Below, one piece after another: positions 10,280 to 19,043 of a DNA stretch of 64,000 bases. The stretch is from positions 1 through 64,000 of the forward strand of contig JABAQU010000006.1 in the NCBI GenBank assembly GCA_019187185.1, written 5' to 3'. A program made the translations under genes and the position numbers. How positions within the stretch are numbered: position 1 is the stretch's first letter; each line of letters opens with the position of its first letter. Source of the stretch: Steroidobacteraceae bacterium (GTDB lineage: Bacteria > Pseudomonadota > Gammaproteobacteria > Steroidobacterales > Steroidobacteraceae). The notes under the pieces were generated by a model. That model was not told the DNA's origin. It worked only from the letters and a program-made list of their open reading frames with translations, and did not search any database.

Positions 10280-12646
10280 GTGCGGCGATTGCTGCGGCGT
10301 CTCGCCTGGCTCGCCGTCGTGCTGCCCGTCGCGGCGGGCGCATCCGCGTGGCTGCTGCTGCGCGCCTCGCTTCCGCAGCTCGACGGCACGCGCGACGTCG
10401 CGGGCGCGCTCGCTCCTGTCACGCTCGAACGTGACGCGCTCGGCACGGTCACCGTGACCGGCGGGGACCGCGCGGCGCTCGCCTTCGGGCTCGGCTTTGC
10501 GCACGCGCAGGACCGGTATTTCCAGATGGATCTCGCGCGGCGCCTCGCCGCGGGCGAGCTCGCGGAACTGTTCGGCTCCGTGGCGATCGGCGAGGACCGC
10601 AGGGCGCGCCTGTTCCGCTTCCGCAGCGTGGCGCGCGCGGTCGTCGAGGGACTCGCGCCGGGCGATCGCGCGGTGCTCGATGCCTATGTGCGTGGCGTCA
10701 ATGCGGGGCTCGAGAGCCTCGCGAGCCGCCCCTGGGAGTACTGGCTGCTCGCCGCCGTGCCGGTGCCATGGCGCGCCGAGGATTCCGTGCTGGTCGTGCA
10801 CTCGATGTGGTGGCAGCTCCAGTACCACGATTTCGCCGCCGAGGCGCGCCGCGGGGCGCTCACGGAGGCGCTCGAACGGCGCCTCGGGCGGGAGCGCGCG
10901 GCGGCTGCGCTGGCATTCCTGTTGCCCGCGGGCAGCGAGTGGGACGCGCCGGCCGACCCCGCGGCAGGGGCCGCCGTGGCCGTACCGGTCCCGGGTCCGG
11001 AGGTGTGGTCGCCGCTGCGGCCGCGCAGCGCCACGGCGGCGCTGCCGGCGGCCGGCGCTGCGCAGGGCATCGGCAGCAACAACTGGGTGCTCGCGGGTCG
11101 CCTGAGCGCGTCGGGCGGCGCGCTCGTGGCGAACGACATGCACCTCGGCCTCGACGTGCCGCCCGTGTGGTATCGCGCACGCCTGCGCACGCGCGACGGG
11201 CGCTACGACCTGAACGGCGTCACGCTCGCGGGCGTGCCGGCGCTCGTGGCCGGATCGAACGGCCACATCGCCTGGGGATTCACCAACAGTTACGGCGACT
11301 GGCTCGACCTGCGCTGGACGGCGTGCGACCCCGAGGCAGGCACGTGGCGCAATCTCGACGGTCGCGACGTGCGGTTCACGATCGACCATGCGCGCATCCG
11401 CGTGAAGGGCGAGCCGCGCGAGCGCCTGCGAATTCTGTCCGGCGCGGAGGGTGTCGTGTTCGCCACGCGTGAGCGCGGCGGCGCCACCGAATGCCGGCTC
11501 GCCACCTGGGTGGCGACACAGCCGGGTGCGACGACATTCGGCATGTTCGCCCTCGAGACCGCGACGAGCGTCGAGGAGGCTCTCGCCGTCGCACCCGCGG
11601 TCGGCATTCCGCAGCAGAACATGGTGGTCGGCGACCGCGCAGGGCACATCGCCTGGACCGTGCTCGGCCGCATTCCGGCCGCGCGCGGCGCCCTGCGCGC
11701 CGCGGGCGGCGCATGGATCGATCCGGCCGCGCAGCCGCGCATCGTCGATCCGCCCTCGGGCCGGCTCTGGAGCGCCAACGCGCGTGTGGTGACGGGCGCC
11801 GCGGCTGCGCTGATCGGCGACGACGAGGATGCGACCGGCGCCGGCTACGATCTCGGTGCCCGTGCGCGGCAGGTCCGCGACGATCTCGAGGCGCTCACAT
11901 CGCCGGCGACTCCGGCCGACATGCTCGCGGTCCAGCTCGACGACAGCGCCCGCTTCCTCGCACCGTGGCGAACCCTGTGGCTCGACGTGCTCGAGGGCGA
12001 GACGGGGCGTCGCGCGGAATTCCGGCGACTGATCGCGGCGCCGATGCCGCGCGCCGACGCGGATTCCGTCGGTTACGCGCTCACGCGCACGGCACAGCAG
12101 GCCACGGTGAATGCGCTCTGGTCGTCGGTGCTCGCGGGGGCCGGGCTCGAGGGCGATGCGTACCCGCCGCCCCCGCAGTTCGCGGCGACGGCATGGCAAC
12201 TCATCGAGGCACGGCCCGGCGCATGGCTGCCGGCGGGGTTTGCCGACTGGCGCGCATTCCTGCTCGCGCAGGTCGATCGGGCCATCGGCGAGCTCGATGA
12301 CCGCTGCACCGCGCTCGCGACCTGCACCTGGGGCCGCGTGCGCGCGGTGCGCATCGCGCACCCGCTGTCCGCCGCCCTGCCGTTTGCGCGCCGCCTGCTC
12401 GACATGCGCGTGCCGCCGCTGCCCGGTGACCATGTCATGCCGCGCGTGCAGGCCCTGGCGCTTGGTGCGTCGGAGCGCTTTGCCGTCTCACCCGGCCACG
12501 AGGCCGACGGTTGCCTCGAGCTGCCCGGTGGTGCGAGCGGCCATCCGCTCTCGCCGTACTACCGCAGCGGCTTTGCGGATTGGGCCCGCGGCCGGCCGAC
12601 ACCCTTCCTGCCGGGGCCGGCACAGCATAAGCTCGTGCTCCAATGA
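10280..12646 (+). CDS. Penicillin acylase family (N-terminal nucleophile) hydrolase
   Basis: A 788-residue member of the penicillin amidase/acylase family, which are exported amide hydrolases that cleave themselves into alpha and beta chains. Relatives act on penicillins, cephalosporins or acyl-homoserine lactones. A membrane or signal segment is at residues 9-28 (LAWLAVVLPVAAGASAWLLL). The alpha chain contains GFGLGFAHAQDR-type sequence (LAFGLGFAHAQDRYFQMD). Autocleavage is expected before Ser266 in GIGSNNWVLAG; the following VANDMHLGLDVPPVWY is also typical. The chosen start is GTG 10280, six bases after pyk; the frame is open upstream inside pyk. The substrate cannot be read from sequence. 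The stop overlaps the next start (ATGA). Confidence 0.85.
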   Translation: MRRLLRRLAWLAVVLPVAAGASAWLLLRASLPQLDGTRDVAGALAPVTLERDALGTVTVTGGDRAALAFGLGFAHAQDRYFQMDLARRLAAGELAELFGSVAIGEDRRARLFRFRSVARAVVEGLAPGDRAVLDAYVRGVNAGLESLASRPWEYWLLAAVPVPWRAEDSVLVVHSMWWQLQYHDFAAEARRGALTEALERRLGRERAAAALAFLLPAGSEWDAPADPAAGAAVAVPVPGPEVWSPLRPRSATAALPAAGAAQGIGSNNWVLAGRLSASGGALVANDMHLGLDVPPVWYRARLRTRDGRYDLNGVTLAGVPALVAGSNGHIAWGFTNSYGDWLDLRWTACDPEAGTWRNLDGRDVRFTIDHARIRVKGEPRERLRILSGAEGVVFATRERGGATECRLATWVATQPGATTFGMFALETATSVEEALAVAPAVGIPQQNMVVGDRAGHIAWTVLGRIPAARGALRAAGGAWIDPAAQPRIVDPPSGRLWSANARVVTGAAAALIGDDEDATGAGYDLGARARQVRDDLEALTSPATPADMLAVQLDDSARFLAPWRTLWLDVLEGETGRRAEFRRLIAAPMPRADADSVGYALTRTAQQATVNALWSSVLAGAGLEGDAYPPPPQFAATAWQLIEARPGAWLPAGFADWRAFLLAQVDRAIGELDDRCTALATCTWGRVRAVRIAHPLSAALPFARRLLDMRVPPLPGDHVMPRVQALALGASERFAVSPGHEADGCLELPGGASGHPLSPYYRSGFADWARGRPTPFLPGPAQHKLVLQ

Positions 12647-13494
12647 CACAGGAACGCTTCACCGGATCGGCGCGCTACATCGCCACACCCGAACTCGCCA
12701 TGGCCGTCAACGCGGCCGTCACGCTCGCGCGGCCGCTCCTCATCAAGGGCGAGCCCGGCACCGGCAAGACGCAGCTCGCCGAGGAAATCGCCGCAACGCT
12801 CGGCCGGCCGCTCCACGAGTGGCACATCAAGTCGACCAGCAAGGCGCAGCAGGGCCTGTACGAGTACGACGCGGTGTCGCGGCTGCGCGATTCGCAACTC
12901 GGCGAGGGGCGCGTGCACGACATTGCCAACTACATCGTGCGCGGCAAGCTGTGGGAGGCGTTCGAGTCCGACACGCAGCCGGTGCTGCTGATCGACGAGA
13001 TCGACAAGGCCGACATCGAGTTCCCGAACGACCTGCTGCGCGAACTCGACCGCATGGAGTTCTACGTCTACGAGACTCGCCAGCTGGTGCGCGCGCGGCA
13101 CCGGCCGATCATCGTCATCACGAGCAACAACGAGAAGGAGCTGCCGGACGCGTTCCTGCGCCGCTGCTTCTTCCACTACATCCGCTTCCCGGACGAGGAG
13201 ACGATGCGCCGCATCGTCGACGTGCACTACCCGGGGCTCAAGCGCGAACTGCTCGCCGAGGCGCTCACGTCGTTTTTCCGCCTGCGCGAGGTTCCCGGGC
13301 TGCGCAAGAAGCCCTCGACCTCGGAGTTGCTCGACTGGGTGAAGCTGCTCGTCGCCGAGGACATCCCGCCGGAGGCGCTGCGCACCGAAGACTCGAAGAA
13401 ATCGCTCCCGCCGCTCTACGGCGCGCTGCTGAAGAACGAGCAGGACATGCACCTGGTCGAGCAGGTGATGTTCCTGTCGCGGCGGGCGCGCTAG
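12643..13494 (+). CDS. MoxR-type AAA+ ATPase
   Basis: A 283-residue AAA+ ATPase of the MoxR group, which usually acts as a chaperone with VWA-domain partners in complex maturation or stress response. Walker A is GEPGTGKT (residues 36-43), Walker B LLIDEIDKAD, sensor 1 ITSNNEKELPDAFLRRC. The protein is soluble. It overlaps the acylase gene by four bases (ATGA) and is followed 25 bases later by a VWA protein, the classic MoxR-VWA pairing, so the two probably work together. The target complex is unknown. Confidence 0.88.
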   Translation: MTQERFTGSARYIATPELAMAVNAAVTLARPLLIKGEPGTGKTQLAEEIAATLGRPLHEWHIKSTSKAQQGLYEYDAVSRLRDSQLGEGRVHDIANYIVRGKLWEAFESDTQPVLLIDEIDKADIEFPNDLLRELDRMEFYVYETRQLVRARHRPIIVITSNNEKELPDAFLRRCFFHYIRFPDEETMRRIVDVHYPGLKRELLAEALTSFFRLREVPGLRKKPSTSELLDWVKLLVAEDIPPEALRTEDSKKSLPPLYGALLKNEQDMHLVEQVMFLSRRAR

Positions 13495-13519
13495 GCGCCC
13501 GGCGGGCGCGGGCCGGCCG

Positions 13520-14731
13520 ATGCTCGTGCGTTTCTTCTTCGACCTGCGCGCCGGCGGCGTGCCGGTCACGCTGCCCGAGTTCCTCACCCTGCTCGAAGCG
13601 CTCGAGGCGCGCGTCGCGACACTCTCCGCGGACGATTTCTACCAGCTCGCGCGCGTGTGTCTCGTGAAGGACGAGCGGCACTACGACCGCTTCGATCGCG
13701 TGTTCGCCGAGCATTTCCGCGGGGCGGAGAAGCTGTTCAGCGCCTTCGGCGTGGATGTGCCGGACGAATGGCTGCGCGCGCTCGCCGAGCGCGTGCTCAG
13801 CGATGCGGAAAAGGCGCAGGTCGAGGCGCTCGGCGGCTGGGAGAAGCTGATGGAGACGCTGCGACAACGCCTGCGGGAGCAGCAGCGGCGCCACGAGGGC
13901 GGCAATCGCTGGATCGGCACGGCGGGGACCTCGCCCTTCGGCGCGTACGGCTACAACCCCGAGGGCGTGCGCATCGGCCAGGCGGGGTCGCGCCATCGCC
14001 GGGCGGTGAAGGTGTGGGATCGGCGCGAGTTCGCCAATCTCGACGATTCGGTCGAGCTCGGCACCCGCAATTTCAAGATGGGCCTGCGGCGCCTGCGGCG
14101 CTTTGCCCGCGAGGGTGCCGATTACGAACTCGATCTCGACGGCACGATCGCGTCGACGGCGAAGAACGCCGGCTGGCTCGATCTCAAGCTCGTCCCCGAG
14201 CGGCGCAATGCGGTCAAGGTCCTGCTGCTCGTCGACGTGGGCGGCTCGATGGACGACCATGTGCGGGTCTGCGACGAATTGTTCTCGGCCGCACGCAGCG
14301 AATTCCGCCACTTCGAGCATTTTTATTTCCACAACTTTCCGTACGAATCGCTGTGGAAGGACAATCGCCGCCGGCACACCGAACGGATGCCGACCGACCA
14401 GCTGATCCGCACTTATGGCCCCGACTATCGCGTGATCTTCGTCGGCGATGCGACGATGAGCCCGTACGAAATCACGATGCCGGGCGGCAGCGTCGAGCAC
14501 TGGAACGCCGAGTCCGGTGCGACCTGGCTCGGGCGCCTCACGACGCACTTTCGTCGTTTCGTGTGGCTGAACCCCGAGCCCGCGGCGCGATGGGAGTACA
14601 CGCCGTCGATCGCGATCACGCGCGAACTGCTGGCGGGGCGGATGTTTCCGCTCACGCTCGCCGGCCTCGACCTCGCAACCGCGGAGCTGCGGCGCAGTCC
14701 GGCGGCGATCAGCCCTTTGCCGCCGCCTTGA
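13520..14731 (+). CDS. VWA domain protein, CoxE-like partner of the MoxR ATPase
   Basis: A 403-residue cytoplasmic protein whose C-terminal half is a von Willebrand factor A fold. The metal-site motif reads DVGGSMDD (residues 239-246), with Gly where DxSxS proteins have Ser, a change common in this subfamily. Other conserved stretches are YHFHNFPYESLW-like FYFHNFPYESLW and VIFVGDATMSPYEI. The N-terminal half is helical and charged. The pairing with the upstream MoxR-type gene suggests a joint role in assembling or remodelling a protein complex. Its 3' end overlaps the convergent peroxiredoxin gene by 23 bases. Confidence 0.85.
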   Translation: MLVRFFFDLRAGGVPVTLPEFLTLLEALEARVATLSADDFYQLARVCLVKDERHYDRFDRVFAEHFRGAEKLFSAFGVDVPDEWLRALAERVLSDAEKAQVEALGGWEKLMETLRQRLREQQRRHEGGNRWIGTAGTSPFGAYGYNPEGVRIGQAGSRHRRAVKVWDRREFANLDDSVELGTRNFKMGLRRLRRFAREGADYELDLDGTIASTAKNAGWLDLKLVPERRNAVKVLLLVDVGGSMDDHVRVCDELFSAARSEFRHFEHFYFHNFPYESLWKDNRRRHTERMPTDQLIRTYGPDYRVIFVGDATMSPYEITMPGGSVEHWNAESGATWLGRLTTHFRRFVWLNPEPAARWEYTPSIAITRELLAGRMFPLTLAGLDLATAELRRSPAAISPLPPP

Positions 14732-15257
14732 GGGCCTTCAGTTCGCCGAGGACGAACTGCGAATGGCCTTTCGGGTCGACTTTCTCGAAGTGCCTCGCGA
14801 TGCGCCCCTGCGGGTCGATGATGAACGTGTCGCGGCGCGCGACCTCCATGACGCCCATCGCCCGGTAGAGCACGCCGTAGCGCCGCGCCGTCTCCTTCGT
14901 CGAATCGGCGAGGATCGTGAACGGCAGGCTGTGCTCCTTCGCGAACGCCTCGTGCGATTTCACGTCGTCGACGCTGATGCCGAGGATGACCGCGCCCGCA
15001 TCGCGGAACGCGAAGATGTTGTCGCGGAATTCGCAGGCCTGGGTCGTGCAACCCGGCGTGTTGTCCTTCGGGTAGAAGTACAGCACGACCCACTTGCCCT
15101 TCTGTTCGGCGAGCGTATGCCATTTGCCGTGCTGGTCCTGCAGGCGAAAATCGGGTGCAGGCGACCCGACGGCGGGCGGGTCCCCGGCGACGGCGGGCTG
15201 GCCGGCAGCGGCGAGGACGAGGGCGGCAGTGCACAACAGCGAGCGGACTGGGTACAT
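14709..15257 (-). CDS. Exported PrxQ/Bcp-type thiol peroxidase
   Basis: A peroxiredoxin that reduces hydrogen peroxide and organic peroxides with thioredoxin-like donors. The peroxidatic Cys is C70 in PKDNTPGCTTQACEF and the resolving Cys is C75, the C-x4-C spacing of PrxQ/Bcp. The 182-residue form starts at 15257, where GTGGAG lies just upstream, and has a signal peptide (MYPVRSLLCTAALVLAAAG, cleavage near AVA-GD), so it should act in the periplasm, unlike classic cytoplasmic Bcp. An upstream ATG at 15284 would add nine residues without a ribosome site. The gene is convergent with the VWA gene and divergent from the patatin gene. Confidence 0.92.
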   Translation of the reverse strand: MYPVRSLLCTAALVLAAAGQPAVAGDPPAVGSPAPDFRLQDQHGKWHTLAEQKGKWVVLYFYPKDNTPGCTTQACEFRDNIFAFRDAGAVILGISVDDVKSHEAFAKEHSLPFTILADSTKETARRYGVLYRAMGVMEVARRDTFIIDPQGRIARHFEKVDPKGHSQFVLGELKALKAAAKG

Positions 15258-15326
15258 GCGGGACTCCACCTGTTCTCGCGCCACCGGGTGCGGGCGCGAA
15301 CCAGTCGATTCTAACAGTCACGCCGG

Positions 15327-16490
15327 TTGCGCCAGAATGCGTACGTGACGAAGGAGGACACGATCATCGCAGGCGGGCCCGTACGCGGCCTGATCCTGAC
15401 CGGCGGTGGCGCCCGCTCGGCCTACCAGGTCGGGGTCCTGCGCGCACTCGCCGAAATGCTGCCGCGGCGCGGCATCCCGTTCCCGGTGCTGATCGGCACC
15501 TCGGCCGGGGCGGTCGCCACCGCCGCGCTCGCCGCGGAAGCGCGCCGCTGGCGCGGCGCGGTGGCCTCGCTCGAGCACGTGTGGGCGAACTTCCATTGCA
15601 ACCAGGTGTTCCGGGTCAGTTCGCGCAGCATGCTCGCCTCGGGCCTGCGCTGGCTGGCCGCGCTCCTTTCCGGCGGGACGCTCGCGACCACGCCGCGTTC
15701 GATGTTCGACAACAGCCCGCTGTCGCAGCTGCTCGCGCGGAACATCGATTTCGGCGCCATTCGCCACAGCATCACCTCGGGCATGCTGCGGGCCGTCGCG
15801 CTGTGCTCGACCGGCTACACGAGCGCGCATTCGGTCGCCTTCTTCGACGGCGAGCCGGGGATCGCGGAATGGGCGCGTGCGCATCGCGAGGGACGCCGCA
15901 CCGATCTCACGCTGTCGCACCTGATGGGCAGCCTCGCGGTGCCGTTCCTCTTTCCGCCGGTGCAGCTCGGCACCGAGTACTTCGGCGACGGCGCGATGCG
16001 CCAGCTCGCGCCGATGAGCCCGGCCGTGCACCTCGGTGCCGAGCGCGTGCTCGTGATCGGCGTGCGCTCCTCGAACGGCGCCGGCCTCGGCGCCACCTCG
16101 CAGCTGCCGCGCTCGCCGACACCCGGGCAGCTGTTCGGCTTCATGCTCGACACGCTGTTCACCGACGGCATCTACGCCGACCTCGAGCAGCTGATCCGGC
16201 TGAACGCCCTGGTGCGCTCGGCGCCCGAAACGGTGCCGGGCGTGCGGCTCGTCGAGGCGATGGCGATCTCGCCGAGCATCGACCCGCGCGAGGTCGCGGC
16301 GAAGCACCTGCACGAGCTGCCGCGGAGCCTGCGCGCGTTCCTGCGCGTGATCGGGGCGCGCGGAGGCGCGGGCCACCAGCTCGCGAGCTACCTGATGTTC
16401 GAGTCGGGCTACACCTCGGAGCTGATCGCGCTCGGCTATCGCGACGCGGTCACCCAGCGCGACCGGTTGCGGGCGTTTCTCATGCCCTGA
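15327..16490 (+). CDS. Patatin-like phospholipase
   Basis: A lipid acyl hydrolase with a Ser-Asp dyad. It has the oxyanion loop [15 protein letters not shown], the nucleophile motif GTSAG (Ser59 from the TTG start) and the DGA box (D221, [11 protein letters not shown]). There is no signal peptide, so it is probably cytoplasmic or membrane-associated. The start is uncertain: TTG at 15327 and GTG at 15345 are the only standard in-frame starts before the conserved [11 protein letters not shown]. The strong AAGGAGG lies downstream of both, at 15351-15357. The 387-residue length is normal for the family. The substrate is unknown, but membrane phospholipid is likely. Confidence 0.88.
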   Translation: MRQNAYVTKEDTIIAGGPVRGLILTGGGARSAYQVGVLRALAEMLPRRGIPFPVLIGTSAGAVATAALAAEARRWRGAVASLEHVWANFHCNQVFRVSSRSMLASGLRWLAALLSGGTLATTPRSMFDNSPLSQLLARNIDFGAIRHSITSGMLRAVALCSTGYTSAHSVAFFDGEPGIAEWARAHREGRRTDLTLSHLMGSLAVPFLFPPVQLGTEYFGDGAMRQLAPMSPAVHLGAERVLVIGVRSSNGAGLGATSQLPRSPTPGQLFGFMLDTLFTDGIYADLEQLIRLNALVRSAPETVPGVRLVEAMAISPSIDPREVAAKHLHELPRSLRAFLRVIGARGGAGHQLASYLMFESGYTSELIALGYRDAVTQRDRLRAFLMP

Positions 16491-16501
16491 GAGCGGGCGG
16501 G

Positions 16502-17860
16502 TCAGACGAGGAACACGGTACCGAGGCTGAGCAGCGTCGCAAAGCCGATGCAGTCGGTGAAGGTCGTGAGGATCACGCCCGACGACAGCGCGGGGTCGAT
16601 CCGCAGGCGGCGCAGCGTGAGCGGCACGACGACACCGACGATGGCTGCGGCGAGCAGGTTCATGACCATCGCCGCCGCGACGATCAGCGCGATCTGCCAC
16701 TTGCCGAACAGGGCGACCGTGATCACGCCGACCACGAACGCGACGATGAGCCCGTTCAGCCCGCCGACGGCAATTTCCTTCAGCAGCAGCCAGCGCGCGT
16801 TCGCCCACTCGACCTTGCCGAGCGCGAGGCCGCGGATCAGCAGCGTGACGGTCTGCGTGCCCGCGATCCCGCCCATGCTCGAAACGACCGGCAGCAGCGC
16901 GGCGAGCACGGCGACGCGCTCGATCGTCCCCTCGAAGTTCGAGACCACGAAGGCGCCGAGGAAGGCGGTCATGATGTTGACGCCGAGCCACACGAGTCGC
17001 CGGCGCGCGGACGGCACCACCGCGGCGAACACGTCCTCCTCGTCGGCGAGGCCCGCCATCGACAGCACCGAATGCTCGGCCTCCTCGCGGATCACGTCGA
17101 CGATGTCGTCGACCGTGATGCGGCCGAGGAGCTTGCCTTCATCGCTGACCACGGCGGCGGAAACGAGGTCGCGATCCTCGAACAGCATCGACACCTCGTG
17201 CGCCGGGGTCGCCGGATCGATGCGGGGCGCCTCGCTGTCGAGGCAATCGCCGACCAGGTGTTCGGGATCCTCGGTCAGGAGGCGGGTGAGCGGCACGGTG
17301 CCGAGGTACTTGTCGCGCCGGTCGGCGACGAAGAGGCTGTCCGTGCCTTCCGGCAGCTCACCGCGCATGCGCAGGTAGCGCAGCACGACCTCGATCGGCA
17401 CGTCGGCCCGCACGCTCACCGTGTCGGTGTTCATCAGGCCGCCCGCGCTGTCCTCCGGCCACGAGAGGACCGAGCGCAGGCGGTCGCGGTCGCGCTGGTC
17501 CATCGAATGCAGCAGCTGCTGCGTCACGGTCTCGGGCAGGTCGGCGAGCAGGTCGGCGAGGTCGTCGACCGCCATGCCTTCGGTCGCGGCGACGAGTTCC
17601 TCGGGACCCATCTCGTGCATGAGGCCCGCGCGCACGCTGTCGCTCAGCTCGAGCAGCACCTCGCCGTCGAGCTCGGGATCGACGATTTCCCACACGACCT
17701 CGCGCTGCGCCGGCGGCAGCGACTCGAGCAGCAGCGCGATGTCCGCCGGGTGCAGCGCATTGACCATGCGGTGCGCGGTGCGCAGCGTCCCCTGGTCGAG
17801 CGCGTCGCGCAGCGCCGACAGGCGACCGGATTTCAGGGGCTTGATTTCGCTGTCGCTCAT
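16502..17860 (-). CDS. mgtE: Magnesium transporter MgtE
   Basis: A magnesium-selective channel of the inner membrane. The 452-residue protein has an N-terminal helical gating domain (about 1-130, LHPADIALLLESLPPAQR), two CBS domains (about 135-260) that sense cytoplasmic magnesium, and five membrane helices (about 285-450). The pore region carries PVVSSMGGIAGTQTVT. The gene stands alone with the patatin gene convergent 12 bases away. An extended -10 sequence lies 37-42 bases upstream. Confidence 0.94.
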   Translation of the reverse strand: MSDSEIKPLKSGRLSALRDALDQGTLRTAHRMVNALHPADIALLLESLPPAQREVVWEIVDPELDGEVLLELSDSVRAGLMHEMGPEELVAATEGMAVDDLADLLADLPETVTQQLLHSMDQRDRDRLRSVLSWPEDSAGGLMNTDTVSVRADVPIEVVLRYLRMRGELPEGTDSLFVADRRDKYLGTVPLTRLLTEDPEHLVGDCLDSEAPRIDPATPAHEVSMLFEDRDLVSAAVVSDEGKLLGRITVDDIVDVIREEAEHSVLSMAGLADEEDVFAAVVPSARRRLVWLGVNIMTAFLGAFVVSNFEGTIERVAVLAALLPVVSSMGGIAGTQTVTLLIRGLALGKVEWANARWLLLKEIAVGGLNGLIVAFVVGVITVALFGKWQIALIVAAAMVMNLLAAAIVGVVVPLTLRRLRIDPALSSGVILTTFTDCIGFATLLSLGTVFLV

Positions 17861-17896
17861 GGCGGGAACGCTGGCTGGCCGCGCGCGGGCGCGCGG

Positions 17897-17902
17897 AGTG
17901 TA
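17897..17902 (-). promoter_or_regulatory. Candidate extended -10 box for mgtE
   Basis: On the minus strand TGCTACACT forms an extended -10 (TGn plus TACACT) 37 bases before the mgtE start. No convincing -35 is seen, which extended -10 promoters do not need. Confidence 0.4.
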
Positions 17903-17941
17903 GCAGCGCCCCGCGCGATGCGCGCGGCCGGCGTGCGGCTC

Positions 17942-19021
17942 CTACGGCGACTCGAAGGCGGCGACCACGCGATCGCGGTCGTCGGTCAGCTCGAGGCGCG
18001 CGCCCGCAAGGCGCCACTTCGCGGTACGCGCCAGCGCATCGTGGAAGCCCCGCTCGAGGTCCATGCCCGTTGCGCACGCCATCATCGTGCTCGCCATCTG
18101 CGTGAATGCGATTCCGGCACCGGTGAGGGTGTAGCCGCCGCTCATACGGTTGCAACCGGCGAAACCCGCGACGCGTCGTTCACGCGACGCGAGGACGATG
18201 TGCGGCGCACGCTGGCCCGGCGCGAGGCGGATGGGCGTGCCGCCGAGCGCGACGAGCCGCCAGTACGTGTCCTCCAGGGCCGGTGCATCGGGGTGCTCGC
18301 AGCTCGCCGCTGCCGACACGCGGATGAATTGCTCGACGACCAGCATCGGCCGCGGCGGCCCTTCCATCGGCTCGCGCGTTTCGATGCGGCCGACGAGTGT
18401 GGCGAGCAGCGGCGCACCGGGCGCGCCGTGTGCCGCGAGGTAGGCCGATTCGAGCGCGGCATTGTCGGCCACCTGCGCGACCGGCCACTGCGTGCCGGTG
18501 GCGCAATCGACGTAGAGGCCCGCATCCGCCATGTAGCGGTAATGGCCACGCATCAGCGCGGGTTCCGCCGGCGCCGGCGCCGCGGCCGGCGGAGTCGCCT
18601 GCGCGGCCGTCCGTACCATCAGTATCTCGACGGGCACGTCGCCGATCGGCAGCGGCGTCGACGTGTCGGAGCTGAACAGCACGTCGTCGCCCGCGAGTAC
18701 GCGTGCGCGGATCGCGTAGCGGTGGGAAGCGGCCAGGCGTGCCGGGTCGTAGCTGATCGTGAACGCGAAGGGCGGCGAACCGGCGGGTTCCTTGCGGGTG
18801 ATCGCGACCGGTTCGGCCGGCGCGTCGGCCCGCGATACGTCCTCGAGTCGCGCCTCGAACACCGCATCGGGCGGCAGCGCCATGCGCTCGCGATAGAACG
18901 CGGTGCCATGCACCGTCGCAGTCCCGGGCGCACCGGACGTCATGGTGCTGCAGGCGCCCAGCGAACCGAGCGCGATGAGTGCGAGCAGGGCAGCGCCCCG
19001 CGTGTCCAATCGTTGGTCCAT
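17942..19021 (-). CDS. Three-part lipoprotein: YbaY-like, middle and META/HslJ-like domains
   Basis: A 359-residue predicted lipoprotein with signal sequence and lipobox SLGAC (Cys24). Residues about 37-130 resemble the YbaY lipoprotein fold (FYRERMALPPDAVFEARLEDVSR and the ITRKEPAG segment). A middle part (about 160-235) starts RGHYRYMADAGLYVDC and resembles small-domain lipoproteins of the COG3650/NlpE-like type. Residues about 250-355 are a META/HslJ-like domain (DTYWRLVALGG, FAGCNRMSGGY, MASTMMAC). The start at 19021 has GGGAG upstream; a longer frame adds an unsupported 29 residues. It lies 22 bases after rapZ on the same strand. Its role is unknown; an envelope-stress or heat-shock-type envelope function is a guess from HslJ. 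Confidence 0.82.
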   Translation of the reverse strand: MDQRLDTRGAALLALIALGSLGACSTMTSGAPGTATVHGTAFYRERMALPPDAVFEARLEDVSRADAPAEPVAITRKEPAGSPPFAFTISYDPARLAASHRYAIRARVLAGDDVLFSSDTSTPLPIGDVPVEILMVRTAAQATPPAAAPAPAEPALMRGHYRYMADAGLYVDCATGTQWPVAQVADNAALESAYLAAHGAPGAPLLATLVGRIETREPMEGPPRPMLVVEQFIRVSAAASCEHPDAPALEDTYWRLVALGGTPIRLAPGQRAPHIVLASRERRVAGFAGCNRMSGGYTLTGAGIAFTQMASTMMACATGMDLERGFHDALARTAKWRLAGARLELTDDRDRVVAAFESP

Positions 19022-19043
19022 GTTCCCGACTCCCTGGTTGTGG

